Below are positions 44,296-55,220 of a DNA stretch of 64,000 nucleotides, piece by piece. Position numbers and translations under genes: made by a program. The notes beneath the pieces were generated by a model that worked only from the letters and a program-made list of their open reading frames with translations, searched no databases and was not told where the DNA came from. The DNA comes from Aurelia coerulea (lineage: Eukaryota > Cnidaria > Scyphozoa > Semaeostomeae > Ulmaridae): assembly GCA_039566865.1 (NCBI GenBank), contig CM076955.1:5892501-5956500 (forward strand). The letters run 5' to 3'. Position 1 is the first letter of the stretch, and each line of letters begins with the position of its first letter.

Positions 44296-44547
44296 TCAAA
44301 GCATGGCTCCCACAGTGCGAGGAAGATTGATCACAGGCGATGAGGCTTCGTTCCACAAATCTTTCTCGCTTTTATCATTGCTTTGTCTCGTCACATTCCC
44401 ACTGCACAATACACTATCATGTCCATTACTATCATCAATTTTTTCACACGAACCCCATGGGGAACACTGACTACATACGCATCCAGGGGGATAAATCCGA
44501 ACAATGACCAGGCAACCAAAACATACCAGCAGCTTCGTTGCATCCAA
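44296..44547 (-). CDS. Candidate small secreted cysteine-rich protein or exon
   Basis: An 83-codon frame: MDATKLLVCFGCLVIVRIYP is a plausible signal peptide, then CVCSQCSPWGSCEK and, further on, VLCSGNVTRQSND. The CSxCSPWxSC spacing recalls a thrombospondin type-1 start (WSxC), but the later cysteines are missing, so a spliced continuation would be needed. The region shows no repeat similarity to the rest of the window. I cannot name the protein. Best host-gene candidate here, still weak. Confidence 0.35.
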   Translation of the reverse strand: MDATKLLVCFGCLVIVRIYPPGCVCSQCSPWGSCEKIDDSNGHDSVLCSGNVTRQSNDKSEKDLWNEASSPVINLPRTVGAML

Positions 44548-44627
44548 AAATTACATCGCCGACTACTAACATGCTTAGTTTCAAGTTGAAATAAACTTTT
44601 CGATATGTTTATCATTTCTTAATCATA

Positions 44628-44756
44628 TATCATCTCTATGATCAGAGTCGCATACAATTTATGCGAAATAGTTGCGCATAGACGCTCATACATCATCCCT
44701 TTGATCAGAGTTGCATACAATTATTATGCGAAATAATTGCGTATAGACATAATCAA
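44628..44756. repeat. Direct duplication, about 65-bp unit, two copies
   Basis: ATCATC(T/C)C(T/)xTGATCAGAGT(C/T)GCATACAAT, then TATGCGAAATA(G/A)TTGCG(C/T)ATAGAC, occurs twice. It lies just upstream of the 44296-44547 minus ORF; a regulatory role is only conjecture. Confidence 0.75.
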
Positions 44757-44768
44757 TTGTTAATATAT

Positions 44769-45284
44769 CGGACGAGTAGAGAAAACTTAACATGTTTGAT
44801 GGGCGGCGGAATAAAAAGTACGAAGCTGATATTCAAAACAAAAATATTTATCTGTCAATCAAAGGTTAACTTAGAGGTCTGAAATTTTTGGTAAAAGTAA
44901 TCATCTCTTAGGTCCAAAAATAAGCAAAATGCTGGCTGGGTTTTGCATGGGGAGCGAGAATTCCACGTTCAATTCTGGTCCATGATTTTCTTGCCACCGA
45001 CATTTAAATTCAATTTCTGAAAATGACAATTGTATTGAATCTATATTTCAATGGCGAGTAAATTATGGATCAAAATTGAATGTGGACTTCTCGTTCCCTT
45101 ACAAACCCTTCGAAAGTATTTTCCTAATTTCTTGCTCTAAAAAATGAATGATTTTGCCAAACAAGATGTTCACATCTGAATTAGCCCTTGATTGATAGAT
45201 TAAGATTTCAGTTTTGAATATCGGCTGCATACTTTTCATTCCAGGGAGCGCCAAACGTGTCAACTTTTTTTTACTCACCCGGCA
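44769..45284. mobile_element. Mariner-like MITE family N, copy 2
   Basis: The right end AACTTTTTTTTACTCACCCGG is intact and the left end CGGACGAGTAGAGAAAACTT is worn. The body matches 15676-16195 (CATGTTTGATGGGC, GAGAATTCCACGTTC, TTTTGAATATCGGCTGCATA). Inverted arms visible; no ORF. Confidence 0.78.
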
Positions 45285-45544
45285 TTTGATGTGACATCAT
45301 CAAACGGCGGTACTTTTGTGGTCACTCACCAAATTAAATATGGTACATGGTTCAATCTATTCGGGAATTTAACCTGTCGAAATCAGACCTTTCGCTCAAA
45401 AATTATGAGCACAAACGGGTGGAAAGGCCCTATCAGATATATGTAACTTTGCTGCCTCACAGTAAAGACAGTAAAGATATGTGCCACCGCGTTGGCAAAT
45501 TTAATGTCAACATGCTAAAAAGCAATCCACATGCACAACCCAAA
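45285..45544. other. No gene recognised
   Basis: The plus ORF at 45347-45577 (76 aa) has no recognised domain. Confidence 0.3.
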
Positions 45545-45620
45545 AAAAATTTCAATTCAATTACAATGCATTGCTGAAATGCATTTCAATGCATTGCTGA
45601 AATGCATTTCTATTCAATTT
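45545..45620. repeat. Short tandem repeat, about 25-bp unit
   Basis: AATGCATTGCTGAAATGCAT repeats twice, with ATTTCAATTCAATT flanks; it is also self-complementary around ATGCAT. Confidence 0.7.
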
Positions 45621-45879
45621 CAAAATAAACAATCGTGCTTTGCATTCATTTCTTACCTGTTTAGAACATCAGTAATGATTTGATGGCGATAACATGAACT
45701 CTCAAGCATCTACTAAAAACATGCCTACCAAGCATTGCGATTCAACATGCCATGAAAATCAGTAAATGAAACTTAATCACTCATAGCAGCTAAATACTTC
45801 TGCACAAACTTGTGATTAGCGTTGCTATACCTTGTTAACCTCGAAAATCACAACCATGATGAACGATGCATTTTTATAA

Positions 45880-46990
45880 CACCAAAATCAGTAGTCTAAT
45901 GCTCTATACTGGTAAAATGAGTTCTAATGCTCCATACTGGTAAAATAGCAACTCATAACTCAAATTTTAAGATCCATAATATTGCGAACTACGAACCTTG
46001 AACCGACTGCACAGGCACAATGTTTTTAAGCGGTGGAGACCCTGGAGAGGGAACAGTAGCGGCGGCAGTTGTTGTCGGTTGTGTTTTCTCGGCCGGGGTT
46101 CCTGCTGTTCAGCATTATCGCCTGTGCGAGCCTGACCTCCAGTGCTGTAATTGTATATTTGATAGTATTTAGTTGCATGATGTTTTTGTTATGGAATGGC
46201 CAGGGAGTAGTGATTGTCTGTTGCTCCCCCTGGCATCGTCCTCGTAGTGTTTTATAGTAGCTCGTATGTAGTGTCTTAGGTACCTTCTTTATGTAAACGT
46301 TTTATTTGAATAAAGAAACAAAATGAGTTATATCATTAGCCTCAGTTAAATGCTTCGTATTTTTGGATACCTTGCAATATTACAATCAAAACGAATGGTG
46401 CCTTTTTATGACATCAGCAGCCAAATGCTTCATACATTGGTAAAATACGTTGCTTGGTCAAATGCTTCAGCTTTTGATGCCGTGCAATATCACAATTAAA
46501 ATTAATAGTGCCATTTTGTGAAAAAAAAACAGCAGTCAAATGCTCCACAGTGCTAAAATGTTTTCTTCGATAAGCCTTGGTAAAAAAGTTATCGCATTTT
46601 TCAATGCCTTGCAAAGACGAAAAAATCGGTAGTCAAATGCTTCACACAAATAAAATAAGTTCTCTTATAAGACTCTGTTAAATTTTTCGTATTCTTCGAT
46701 ACCTTGAAATATTACAATTAAGATGAACTATGCCTTTTTATGACAAAGAAATTGACAGTCAAAAGCTTCATACTGGTAAAACACTCAGTTAAAGATATGT
46801 CATATTTCTCCAATGCTTTACAGTATTACGCTGCTTTTTATAACACAAGAAACGGCTAAATTGTTCACAGCGATAAAACTTATTTTGTACGAGCAGTTCC
46901 TAAATTTTCTCACGTTTTTCAAATCCCAGATGATTTAAAACTCTCGCAATCGAGACCTTTCTATGATGCAATGATAGGCATTTAAATTAC
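45880..46990. repeat. Degenerate repeat array, AAATGCTTCATACTGGTAAAA type
   Basis: Motifs AATGCT(C/T)CATAC-GGTAAAAT and TGCAATATxACAATxAAAA, then TGCCxTTTTATGACA recur at roughly 110-150 bp intervals (45895, 45923, 46420, 46530, 46635, 46760). Interrupted by a retrotransposon tail at 46010-46316. Confidence 0.5.
46010..46316 (+). mobile_element. Non-LTR 3' tail, type T, copy 3
   Basis: Stem CCAGGGAG (46200-46207) and CCCCCTGG (46226-46233), seven of eight pairing, followed by CATCGTCC and GAATAAAGAAACAAAA. A G+C-rich stretch (46030-46140, GGAGACCCTGGAGAGGGAAC) precedes it and may be the last part of its coding region or a SINE body; the 62-aa ORF is unassigned. Confidence 0.7.
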
Positions 46991-48480
46991 CTGCAGCCAT
47001 GGAATACGCCATAAAATACAGTCACAGAAGCCTTGATTTCATTTTTCAACGTTTTCAATACTTTCGAAGATTTCGGCTTATCTTCTTCGACGACTATTAT
47101 ATCTCTTACACGAAAATTGACAGTAACAAAATTCCTGTCATGAAATATGTTAGATTAAAGCGTTTGTTAAAGGTAACAACATTTTAATACCTTGCGGAAT
47201 GGTAACTTTGAAAATAATCACCTACTTTAAAGCACTCAAAATTCGCAAGGAACTGACTTTCAATGTTCAATAAACTGTAATTTTGAAGGTTCAACAAATA
47301 AATAAACTGATACTTTACTTAGCTGAAGCATGTACGATTCAAAGTTCGATTTGATGTAACAAAATCCCATTTGCTACGGAATTGCAACTTTGAAAGCCAA
47401 CTCTCCTTCATTTCACGTGAAATTCAAGTTCCGACAAAAGCTGACTATCAACTTGATTTAAAACGCTCCACAAATAATTGAAAAGATAAAATATAACGAT
47501 TTTCTAATATTTCACAACGAAGAAAGTAACCTCATCCATCTGCACAATAAGCTTGATAAACAACAACGAAAAATTGCTGACATTAACCTCAAATTCATTT
47601 TTGAATAAAAGCACAATATATTCAAGAAATCAAAAATCCAGAAGACTCAGGTTTTCAAGAATTTGACGAAATATCTTCAAAGTGAATACCTTCAAAGTGA
47701 AATAAGTTGATCGCCATTCCTAAATCCTTTACGATTCACGCTGTATCGATAATAAGGAGATAATTCTTGTGTTTCACCTACCTGCTCTTTCTTAACAGCA
47801 AATTTACTTGAGCATGCTTCAGTGTGTTCTCTACTCCACGAGCAAATCGCTTGCAGCTCCTTCTTCTGCAACAGGTCCTCAGCTAGCCTCGCAATTGTAA
47901 TCTGACAAGGTAGAAATTTCAGTATTTAGAATCCTTAAGAAATCTTGTAAAACTTTCAGTGATTTTTTATCGCCTTTCATTTACGTGCGAGATTATTGCT
48001 GTAGAATGTTAACTAAAGATAATGATCGTGGACCAGGTGTTCTAGGTGCCCGTATGCGCCTCTTTTGCATAACAATAGGCCTGATCTGAAATCAGGAAGA
48101 CAACACAACAGGCAGGTTGCAATCCAACGACTTTCTTGTGAAAATTAGATGCTGGAAATCGTTCAAATGCTTTGTAATAAGAATGTTTATATGCTAATAA
48201 AGAACACCTTCATTCCATTTCCAAGCTCCGGTATCACTGCACTTTGAACACAAATTTTTAAAGAAGTCGACTTTCATTTTGGCTGGAAGTTGTGTGAAAG
48301 CAAGTGAACTTTCCAATAAGTTTTCTCAGGTCATTAAAATTTTAATTGAAATATTTAAGGCTAAATGCGGAAACACATCTGACAATTTCACAAAAGGTGA
48401 TGTGAGTTTAAAATAGAAATAGGCTGGGGCTGTTCGTTCTTGGCTAACGCACAGTTGTGCGGTTGGCCTTCAAGAGCCCA
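46991..48480. other. No gene recognised
   Basis: About 1.5 kb without repeats that I can match. TTGAAGGTTCAACAAATAA and AACTTTGAAAxCCAAxTC-like motifs suggest very old repeats. At 48430-48480 a G+C-rich stretch (CGCACAGTTGTGCGGTTGGC) contains a short hairpin GCACAGTTGTGC. Confidence 0.3.
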
Positions 48481-49011
48481 CCACAATGTACCCGGAGTCT
48501 AGAAATATCATACAGATTAGATTTGGTTTGATGCAGCGATGTGAATTTAGCTTTCATCAATTGCTAATCTCTTTCAAAATGCTTCTTGATAGTTAACTTG
48601 AACAAATGTATCTCTTTGTGTTGGTATTGGTGTTTCGAGAGCAGAAACGTCAATTTTGAAAGTTCAAATTTGCTGTCACCTCCAACCCAGAGCTACAGTA
48701 TGGCGTCTTGGCCTGAAAAAATTCTTGCAGCACAGCGAACAAATCAATGATAGCCTTGATAAAATTTGAACAATATTAGATCATATTATATTCTGTTTGC
48801 CAGAAGTCACCCATTAGGCAACTTTTCTTTGATTTCAGTTTTTAATTTCGATGTGCTTCAAGAATTTACTCGAGCCAAAAGGCCAAAGCTCTGGCTTGGA
48901 GTTGGACGCAAATTTGGGACTTCAACATTATTCTTTCTACTATTTTTATTTCATTATTATTATTCATTTCAATATCAACAAACAAGGTATCAACCTACAC
49001 ATGCAATTAAT

Positions 49012-49552
49012 GTACCGGGTGTCCCAAAAAAGTACTCCTGTTTAAAAAATCACCAAAGATAGATTATCAAACCTTTGATAAAATTTTCTTTTTGAGTCGT
49101 TTTGTCAAAGACCCAAAAATATTCACAGATGATAAAATGTTTGCTTTTGATACAGCAAGGTCGAAAAATTACACGTTGAAAAAACCTATTATGAGCTATA
49201 GTTTTAAGCAAAATACTAAATCTAGCCTAAGAGTCAAAATTGTCAGATTTTTTATCATCATTGAAATCTTGAAATAGTGCGCATTTATTTCTGTTATTTA
49301 TGACCAAGCGAGAAGCTTTATATGCACAAGGAAATTGATCTGGCGATCATCAATGCTTTTTGCAGTATGATTCAAAACCAGGTAGCCCTAAAAAGAGCTA
49401 AATTTGCTCATTTTAAAACCAATTACAAAATCAGCTATATCTTGGAAAAAAATTTGGTCCTTGATCTACTTCCCAAAAAAAATTGAAGATCGGCCGTGTA
49501 ATCAAATTTTGGTGATTTTTCAAACGGGAGTACTTTTTTGGGACACCCGGTA
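49012..49552. mobile_element. Tc1/mariner-like fold-back MITE (541 bp)
   Basis: TA CCGGGTGTCCCAAAAAAGTA to complement ending CCGG TA, with CTCCTGTTT / AAACGGGAG next inward and long inverted arms (GGTGATTTTTCAAACGGG). TA duplication intact. The plus ORFs at 49092 and 49404 are its arms. Confidence 0.88.
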
Positions 49553-49639
49553 TTTGGTTGCAAGCTACCTTCACATGTATCTTCGTTTTCTACTTGTGTT
49601 CGAAAATTTCTTTTTTTTAATAGTAGTTAGGTGTAGTGT

Positions 49640-50045
49640 AATGTAGCTTTTAATTAATTCCCCCTTGAATGGCCGCAGGGTAGACATGTATTTCGCTCCC
49701 TGTGGCATCGTCTCTGTAGTATTGTAGCGTAGTTTGTAGGTATTGTAATTAGTAGCATGTTGGTAAATTGTTACCCTGGGTACCAGAGCCTCAAAAGTAG
49801 AAAGAAATTGAAAATTTGGAAAAGGAAGAGAGAAGGAAGAAAGGAGGACTGACTCACATTATCTAATCAAATTTAACCAAATCTATGTACCCGTTTGGGT
49901 ATAAAGGCTTCTCATTGGTCAATTCCTACAATCTATGTCACCATTTGACCAGAGCCTACTTTCTTTCCTTCTTTACTTTTTTATTCTTTTATTTTATTAT
50001 TTTTTGGCTCTGGTACCCAGGGTAGTAAATTGTTAAAAGCATATA
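49640..50045 (+). mobile_element. Non-LTR 3' tail, type T, copy 4, interrupted
   Basis: Stem CCGCAGGG (49673-49680) and CCCTGTGG (49698-49705), then CATCGTCTCTGTAGTATTG and an A-rich end ATATAAAAACAAAAACGAAA near 50040-50060. A MITE at 49772-50024 splits the A+T-rich part. Confidence 0.75.
49772..50024. mobile_element. MULE-like MITE, TACCCTGGGTACC ends (253 bp)
   Basis: TACCCTGGGTACCAGAGCC to its exact complement, flanked by GTAAATTGT on both sides (49763-49771, 50025-50033), a 9-bp duplication. A+T-rich inside with GAAGGAAGAAAGGAGG paired to CTTTCCTTCTTTAC. A 29-bp relic of the same family is at 52787. Confidence 0.88.
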
Positions 50046-50184
50046 TAAAAACAAAAACGAAACAAGGTATCTTTGTTCAAGGTAACTGTCGAATTACATT
50101 TTGAGAGTGACTAGCCATTGATTAAAACTAAATTCACATCGCTGGATTCAACCATATCGGCATACTTTTTTCTGGAACACCCGG

Positions 50185-51299
50185 CAGAAAAACCGTAAAA
50201 CAAATTGAATTGAAAATCAAATTGAAAGATCACAGAAATATCATTGTTACTAATCCTTAAATTATTTATCTTGTATTGTTGTAAAAATAAATTACGTCGA
50301 AAAAAACTACAGCGTAAAAATTACTAGATTAGTGACAATTTTATGTTTAAAGTTTTTCTCAAATTAGATGTCAGGCGAGATTTACGATAACGCAAAACTA
50401 TCCATTAAAAACACATGTTATTCACGGGTATTTTTAGCTCACAGCAAATCTGAGACAAACTACTGGGTGAGATGTATAGAAGTTCGACAACATGCATATC
50501 TTAAAGCATTTCTCAGATTCCTATAAACTGATAATACTCATGTAGCTAACATATCAACTTAGATAAGAACATTTATTCAGTCAAAATCGGTTGTTTCATT
50601 CTCATATTGCAAGCGATTTTATACAAATGCTGCATCTCAAAATCCATCAAAACAAGCTTGAAATCTTTGATCAAATTTGAAACAACAACTACCTGATTTT
50701 TAACCCTATTCAGCCTGGCGTAAGCATCCCCAACTTGGCAACAAGGCCCCCCTTCCAACCAAACTTCCAAAGGGTCTGAGGATGAAGGTAAAGAAAGAAG
50801 AGTACTGAAGCTTTCTATTTCAAATAAAATCGAATAGACCACGTGACGAGCAAAAGCCCATATTTGGAGATCAAATGTAGTAAAGAAGATTTAAAAAGAT
50901 ATCATAGTTATTGTAATTACAACTAAATTCAATACACGATGCAATCTTAAGTCACGTGACCAGCAAAAGCCGATATTTGAAGATTAAATGTAGCAAAGAA
51001 AATAAGAAAATACAATATCTATTGTAATTTCACCTTTAATTTTTCAAGGTCCCTATCTAGCGATTCGTCGTTTAAAGAAGATGCATTTGCTTGCGAGCAT
51101 ACTAATATGAATTGCAGGAATCCGCAAAATACTTAGGACGTCAATAATTTCAATACTTTCAGATTTACGAGGTAACGCATTCTCTCTACCATTGCAGGGA
51201 AGTCTCTTTTGAAGCTGTAGAGAACTCTCGCAGTCCAGTCTGCATTAACCTCGAACACAAGATTCGATCCATGTCGGACGCAAGCCTCGTTTGTATAAT
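50185..51299. repeat. Repeat F fragment and a local direct duplication
   Basis: 50455-50870 shares GATTCCTATAAACTGATAAT and the ATCTCAAAATCC region with 39700-41010. At 50839-50900 and 50952-51010 a block of CACGTGAC(G/C)AGCAAAAGCC, then ATATTTG(G/A)AGAT(C/T)AAATGTAG, occurs twice. The 89-aa minus ORF (50573-50842) is inside the repeat. Confidence 0.5.
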
Positions 51300-52560
51300 A
51301 GGAGGGTAGTTAGGTAATCTATAAGGCCATCAGCAAGGGGAAGACTTCTCCACACTCTCTAACTCTCAGTCTGTCGGCCTGCTTTGAATCACGAAGCCCG
51401 GACACATCATTCGACCCAGACCGTACTTTAAATCAAGCAATGCTCGTCGGTGTGAAAGAAGGATGGTTCGTTGATCTATAAAGCCATTAGAAATCCAGTG
51501 GTCTCGAACGACCCGGTTGAAATCTAAATTACGCCCGGACGCAAGATCGATCCAGGCATCGCAATAAATCAAGAAAAGCTCATCGGTACAAAAGAAGGGT
51601 GGTTTATTGATCTATAAGGCCATTAGGATTGGAAAGACTTTCTCGTGCAGCAAAGAAATTCCGTAGTCTCCAACTCTTAGTCTGACGGCCCGGTTGAAAT
51701 CCAAACTAAGCCCAGACGCGTGATCGATCCAGGCAGTATTTTAAATGAAGCAAAGCTGGTCAGTGTAACAGAAGGGTGGTTAGTTGATCTATAAAGCCAT
51801 TAGGATTAGGAAGACTTTCTCATGCAACAAAGGAATTTCATTGTCTCCAACTCTCAGTCTCACATCCCGGTTGAAATCCAATCTAAGCCCAGACGCATGA
51901 TCGATCCAGGCCGTAGAATAAATCAAGCAAAGCTCGTCAGTCTAACAGAAGGGTTGTTAGTTGATCTATAAAGCCATTAGGATTGGGAAGACTTTCTTAT
52001 GCAACAAAGAAATTCCATAGTCTCGAATTCTTAGTCTGACGTCTCGGTTGAAATCCAAATTATGCCCTGAAGCATGATTTGATCAGGCCGTATTTTAAAG
52101 GAAGCAAAGCTCGCCAGTGTAATGGAAGAGTGGCTAGTTGATCTATAAAGCCATTAGGATTGGGGAGACTTCTCATGCAACAAAGAAATTCTGTAGCCTC
52201 CAACTCTTAGTCTGACGACCCAGTAGAAATCCAAACGAAGCCCGGACACATCATTCGATCCTTGCCGTATTTTAAATGAAGCAAAGCTCGTCAGTGTAAC
52301 AGAAGGGTGGTTAGTTGATCTATAAAGCCGTTAGGATTGGGGAGACTTTCTCGTGCAACAAAGAAATTCTGTAGCCTCCAACTCTCAGTCTTACATCCCG
52401 GTTGAAATCCAAATTAGACCCGGACGCACGATTCGATCCAAGCCCGGCCGTACTTTGAATCAAGCAAAGCTCGTTGGTGTAATAGAAGGATGGTTAGTTG
52501 ATCTATAAAGCCATTAGCATGGGGAAGATTGTTTTCACGCTATAAAGAAATCTCGTTACG
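51300..52560. repeat. Satellite-like array, 177-bp unit
   Basis: TTGATCTATAAAGCCATTAG recurs; successive ATCTATAA positions are 51317, 51474, 51610, 51787, 51964, 52141, 52318 and 52501, giving spacings of 157, 136, then 177 four times, then 183. Each unit also holds GGTTGAAATCCAAA, GCCCGGACGC and GATCGATCC(A). The edge units are shortened or diverged, as expected for array ends. The 68-aa minus ORF is a shadow. Confidence 0.92.
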
Positions 52561-52786
52561 CTATACAGGTGCAACTTGAAAGAAGAATTACTAAGTCGCA
52601 CATTTTATTGACTTAATAGTAGAAGATATGCTGAAAACGAGGAATCATAATGAAATTATGAGATCATAGTCCGCTATAAGAGATTTTAACAGTTGGATTG
52701 GCTGAAATACGCTTATGTTGAATATCATATGAGCACGTGACATTAACGAAGGAAAACTGTCATGATTAGTTAAGTCATGACATTGA
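52561..52786. other. No gene recognised
   Basis: No feature identified; the minus ORF at 52645-52848 has no domain. Confidence 0.3.
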
Positions 52787-52815
52787 TACCCCGGGTAACT
52801 CTGGTACACAGGGTA
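52787..52815. mobile_element. 29-bp minimal relic of the TACCCTGGG MITE
   Basis: TACCCCGGGTAAC next to CTCTGGTACACAGGGTA is just the two TIRs of the 49772 family with no interior. Flanked by TGACATTGA (52778-52786) and TGACATTAA (52816-52824), 8 of 9 bases alike. Confidence 0.65.
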
Positions 52816-52827
52816 TGACATTAAGAG

Positions 52828-53165
52828 GATAGGGCTCAAATCTTTCAAAACTTTACAAAGATGGGTGCAGACTTCTGTTAAATTTATCTTGAAATTGAAT
52901 TGATTGGAAGGAACTCAGAGTACTTTGCTGTGAATTCACCGTTGGCATTTTTTTTTAACCTTGGATATTTTCAAAATGGCGACGCAATTATTTGTGTTCA
53001 AAGAATTCATGGAAGAATTTAAATATTGAAATCATCGTAAGTCCTAAATAAATAGAGGAAAATTGATACGATCATCAGGAAAACCATCGTCTATGAAAAT
53101 CTACAATATGGTGGCAAGCGAAAATCTGTTGCTCATATGGTTTCGAATTTAGAAATTTGATGAAG
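52828..53165. mobile_element. Diverged family A-like MITE
   Basis: Starts GGGCTCAAATCTTTCAAAAC and follows the family's order: AAAGATGGGTGCAGA, CCGTTGGCATTTT, AAGAATTCATGGAAGAATTT, then ATCTACAATATGGTGGCAAG. The right TIR is not found. Confidence 0.5.
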
Positions 53166-53217
53166 TGTTCGTGAAGGGATTTCCTCCTTAAAGAAATTGA
53201 AAATTGATATGAATTGA

Positions 53218-53272
53218 ATTGAAATGAAATGAAATGAAATGAAATGAAATAAAATGAAATGAAATGAAATGT
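53218..53272. repeat. GAAAT pentanucleotide microsatellite
   Basis: About ten copies of GAAAT with one AAAAT variant. Confidence 0.95.
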
Positions 53273-53387
53273 TGGAATGAATTCAGCTCTGGTTTATGGC
53301 AAAAATTCTGAAATATCTTTCATGACTTTTTCTTTCGTTTTTTGAGTACTGAAATTATGGGTAATTTACAAAAAATCTAAGTCTATT

Positions 53388-53740
53388 CAAGGGCGCCTAC
53401 CTTGCAAGAAGTGTGTTTATTTCCAGTACTGTACCCGTGACTCAGTACACAGAGTGACCCATGGTGTCCTGTGACCCAGTCCTGTTAATCTGTGTACAAG
53501 GATTTTCAAATTCTAACGTCTGTTGGTATTGACCAATCAAAAATCACGCTGTCTAGTTCCCTGTGGCCAACTCGTATAACAGTTGATCTCGTATTACATC
53601 AACACCGGAATTTGAAACCACAAAGTTATTCATACGTCATCTTGACCTTGACAGGACTGACTCTGTGCACTGGGTCACAGGACACCAATTACTCTACAGT
53701 ACTGACAATAAATACAGTCCCTACAAGGTAGGCGCCCTTG
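53388..53740. mobile_element. Fold-back MITE, CAAGGGCGCC ends (353 bp)
   Basis: CAAGGGCGCCTACCTTGCAA to complement CAAGGGCGCCTACCTTGTAG; inner arms ATGGTGTCCTGTGACCCAGT and TGGGTCACAGGACACCAAT. Flanks GTCTATT and GTCAATT could be a worn 7-bp duplication. The plus ORF at 53492 is an arm. Confidence 0.8.
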
Positions 53741-54621
53741 GTCAATTTCCTGAAGACTGTCTGATCGATCACTATCCACATTTCCTGGATCCACAAATCC
53801 AGCATTCCGTAAAGAAACACTCACTCCCCTTTGTTCCATTACGGAATGTTAGAATGGCGGATGCGGGAAATATGGGAAGGAATCGGTCAGACGGACTTCA
53901 GGAAATAGACTTGGGGCAAGGTTACTCACAACGTTGACGGATATCTAGCGTCTAGTTCAATTTAAAAATAGAACAATAGATGGCTGCATGCCTTCATTTG
54001 TCCAATTGTTTTTCTAATCTCTCGAGATCATCAAATATAATATAATAGGCTATATTTAGACTGCCGAGGCCCCTAAATTAAGATGCCTTATATCTCCGTC
54101 ATTTGTCTTTTAGAGTCTTTCCAGCCGCAATATAAATGAAGCATTTGCAGGCTCAAAATCACTCTCTTGAGATTTTTTTGAATTTTAGCGCTCGGCTGTG
54201 ATTTTGTAAATAAAAGAAAAAGTTTGTCTGCTTCTCTGCTTGTCTTAAAACAAGCGGTCAAATGGCAGAAAGAAAGCTTTTTGACCAAGAGCGATTTCAT
54301 AAAGAAATTTTATCTGTTTGCAAAATTCAATTATCAGAGTGCTCATTTGAATGTTTCTATGTAAACCGTCAATAAAATTCCTTTTGCTTAGTGAATGATA
54401 TTTGTAAATAAAGAACGCGAAACTCAAAAGAACAAAATAATTGGATTTAAAACAGGCGTGGAGAGCTGAGATTATTAAAGTATGTCTAAAATTAGATGTC
54501 ACGTAAAAGTGCCCGTGACTAAAAAAGTGAAGAGTTTTGCATAAGTGATTTTGCGTTGTTGCAAATCTCACGTGACAAGTATTTGAGACGAACATTACAT
54601 CTTTCGAATATACAGGGCGAC
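53741..54621. other. No gene recognised
   Basis: The plus ORF 53665-53937 runs out of the MITE arm into GQFPEDCLIDHYPHFLDPQI...; no domain seen. ATTCCGTAA and TTACGGAAT around 53805-53850 are inverted. 53960-54120 resembles 57985-58130 (TAGAACAA, CAATTGTTTT / CGATTGTTTT, GGCTATATTTAGACTGCC / GGCTGTATTTAGATTGCC), a diverged duplicate. The 145-aa minus ORF (54245-54682) enters the next element and is not convincing. Confidence 0.35.
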
Positions 54622-55220
54622 AACAAGGACAGATTTGGTAAGACAATAGCACGAGTTGGTTTTGATTGACACCACAATTCAAAGCGATTAGCGATCGCAG
54701 ACAAAGGAAATTCTCTCAACCAATAAATCAAAACAAGCAAAACCGCAAAAGTTTCTCTGAAACCCAGGTAGCTAGCTCGCTCGTTGTGCATTCCAGAAAT
54801 TGTTTTTAAGAACAAACATGAGCATAGATCGAAAGAGGAAGGATATACCTACAGATCTGCTACGGGCATTTAGTTCATTTGATTCAAAAGCCAATTGGGA
54901 GGCGATTCAATTCTCTTATTTTTTGGGTGTAATTAAAACACTTACTGCTCAGCTTCTGAACCAAAGAAATAAAATGCCCGAGGTAGATGTGTAGATATAT
55001 CCTTCTTCTTTCAATATATGCTCATGTTTGCTCTTAAAAACAACTTTTTGAATGCATAACGAGCGTGCTAGCTACTTGGGTTTCAGAGAAACTTTTGCGG
55101 CTTTGTTTGTTTTGAATTTATGGTTGGGAGAATTTCCTTTGTCTGTAGCCACTAATTGCTTTGAATTCAGGTGTCAACAAAAGCAACTAGTGCTAATGTG
55201 TTGTAAAATCTGTCCTTGTT
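54622..55220. mobile_element. MULE-like fold-back family B, copy 1 (599 bp)
   Basis: AACAAGGACAGATTTGGTAA to complement AACAAGGACAGATTTTAC; arms of nearly 300 bp meet near 54900. Flanked by CAGGGCGAC (54613-54621) and CAGGGCGTC (55221-55229), 8 of 9. Same length as copy 2. Both arms read inside-out carry similar short open frames with SGMHNERASYLGFRETFA; no transposase motif. Confidence 0.85.

Larger units (their letters stand above)
48481..50184. mobile_element. Mariner-like MITE family K, copy 2, with nested insertions
   Basis: The left part (GCAGCGATGTGAATTTAGCT, GGTGTTTCGAGAGCAGAAAC, CACCTCCAACCCAGAGC) and right end (TAGCCATTGATTAAAACTAA, CTTTTTTCTGGAACACCCGG) match 33824-34783. The left TIR is worn. 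Inside lie a complete mariner MITE (49012), a type T retrotransposon tail (49640) and, within that tail, a MULE-like MITE (49772). Confidence 0.7.

Noticed and set aside
51300..52560. CRISPR-like array (regular repeats)
   Set aside because: Repeats are 177-bp tandem units without unique spacers, in a eukaryotic context.
54245..54682. 145-aa minus-strand ORF with hydrophobic stretches
   Set aside because: Half of it is the arm of a 599-bp fold-back element; the rest has no recognisable feature.
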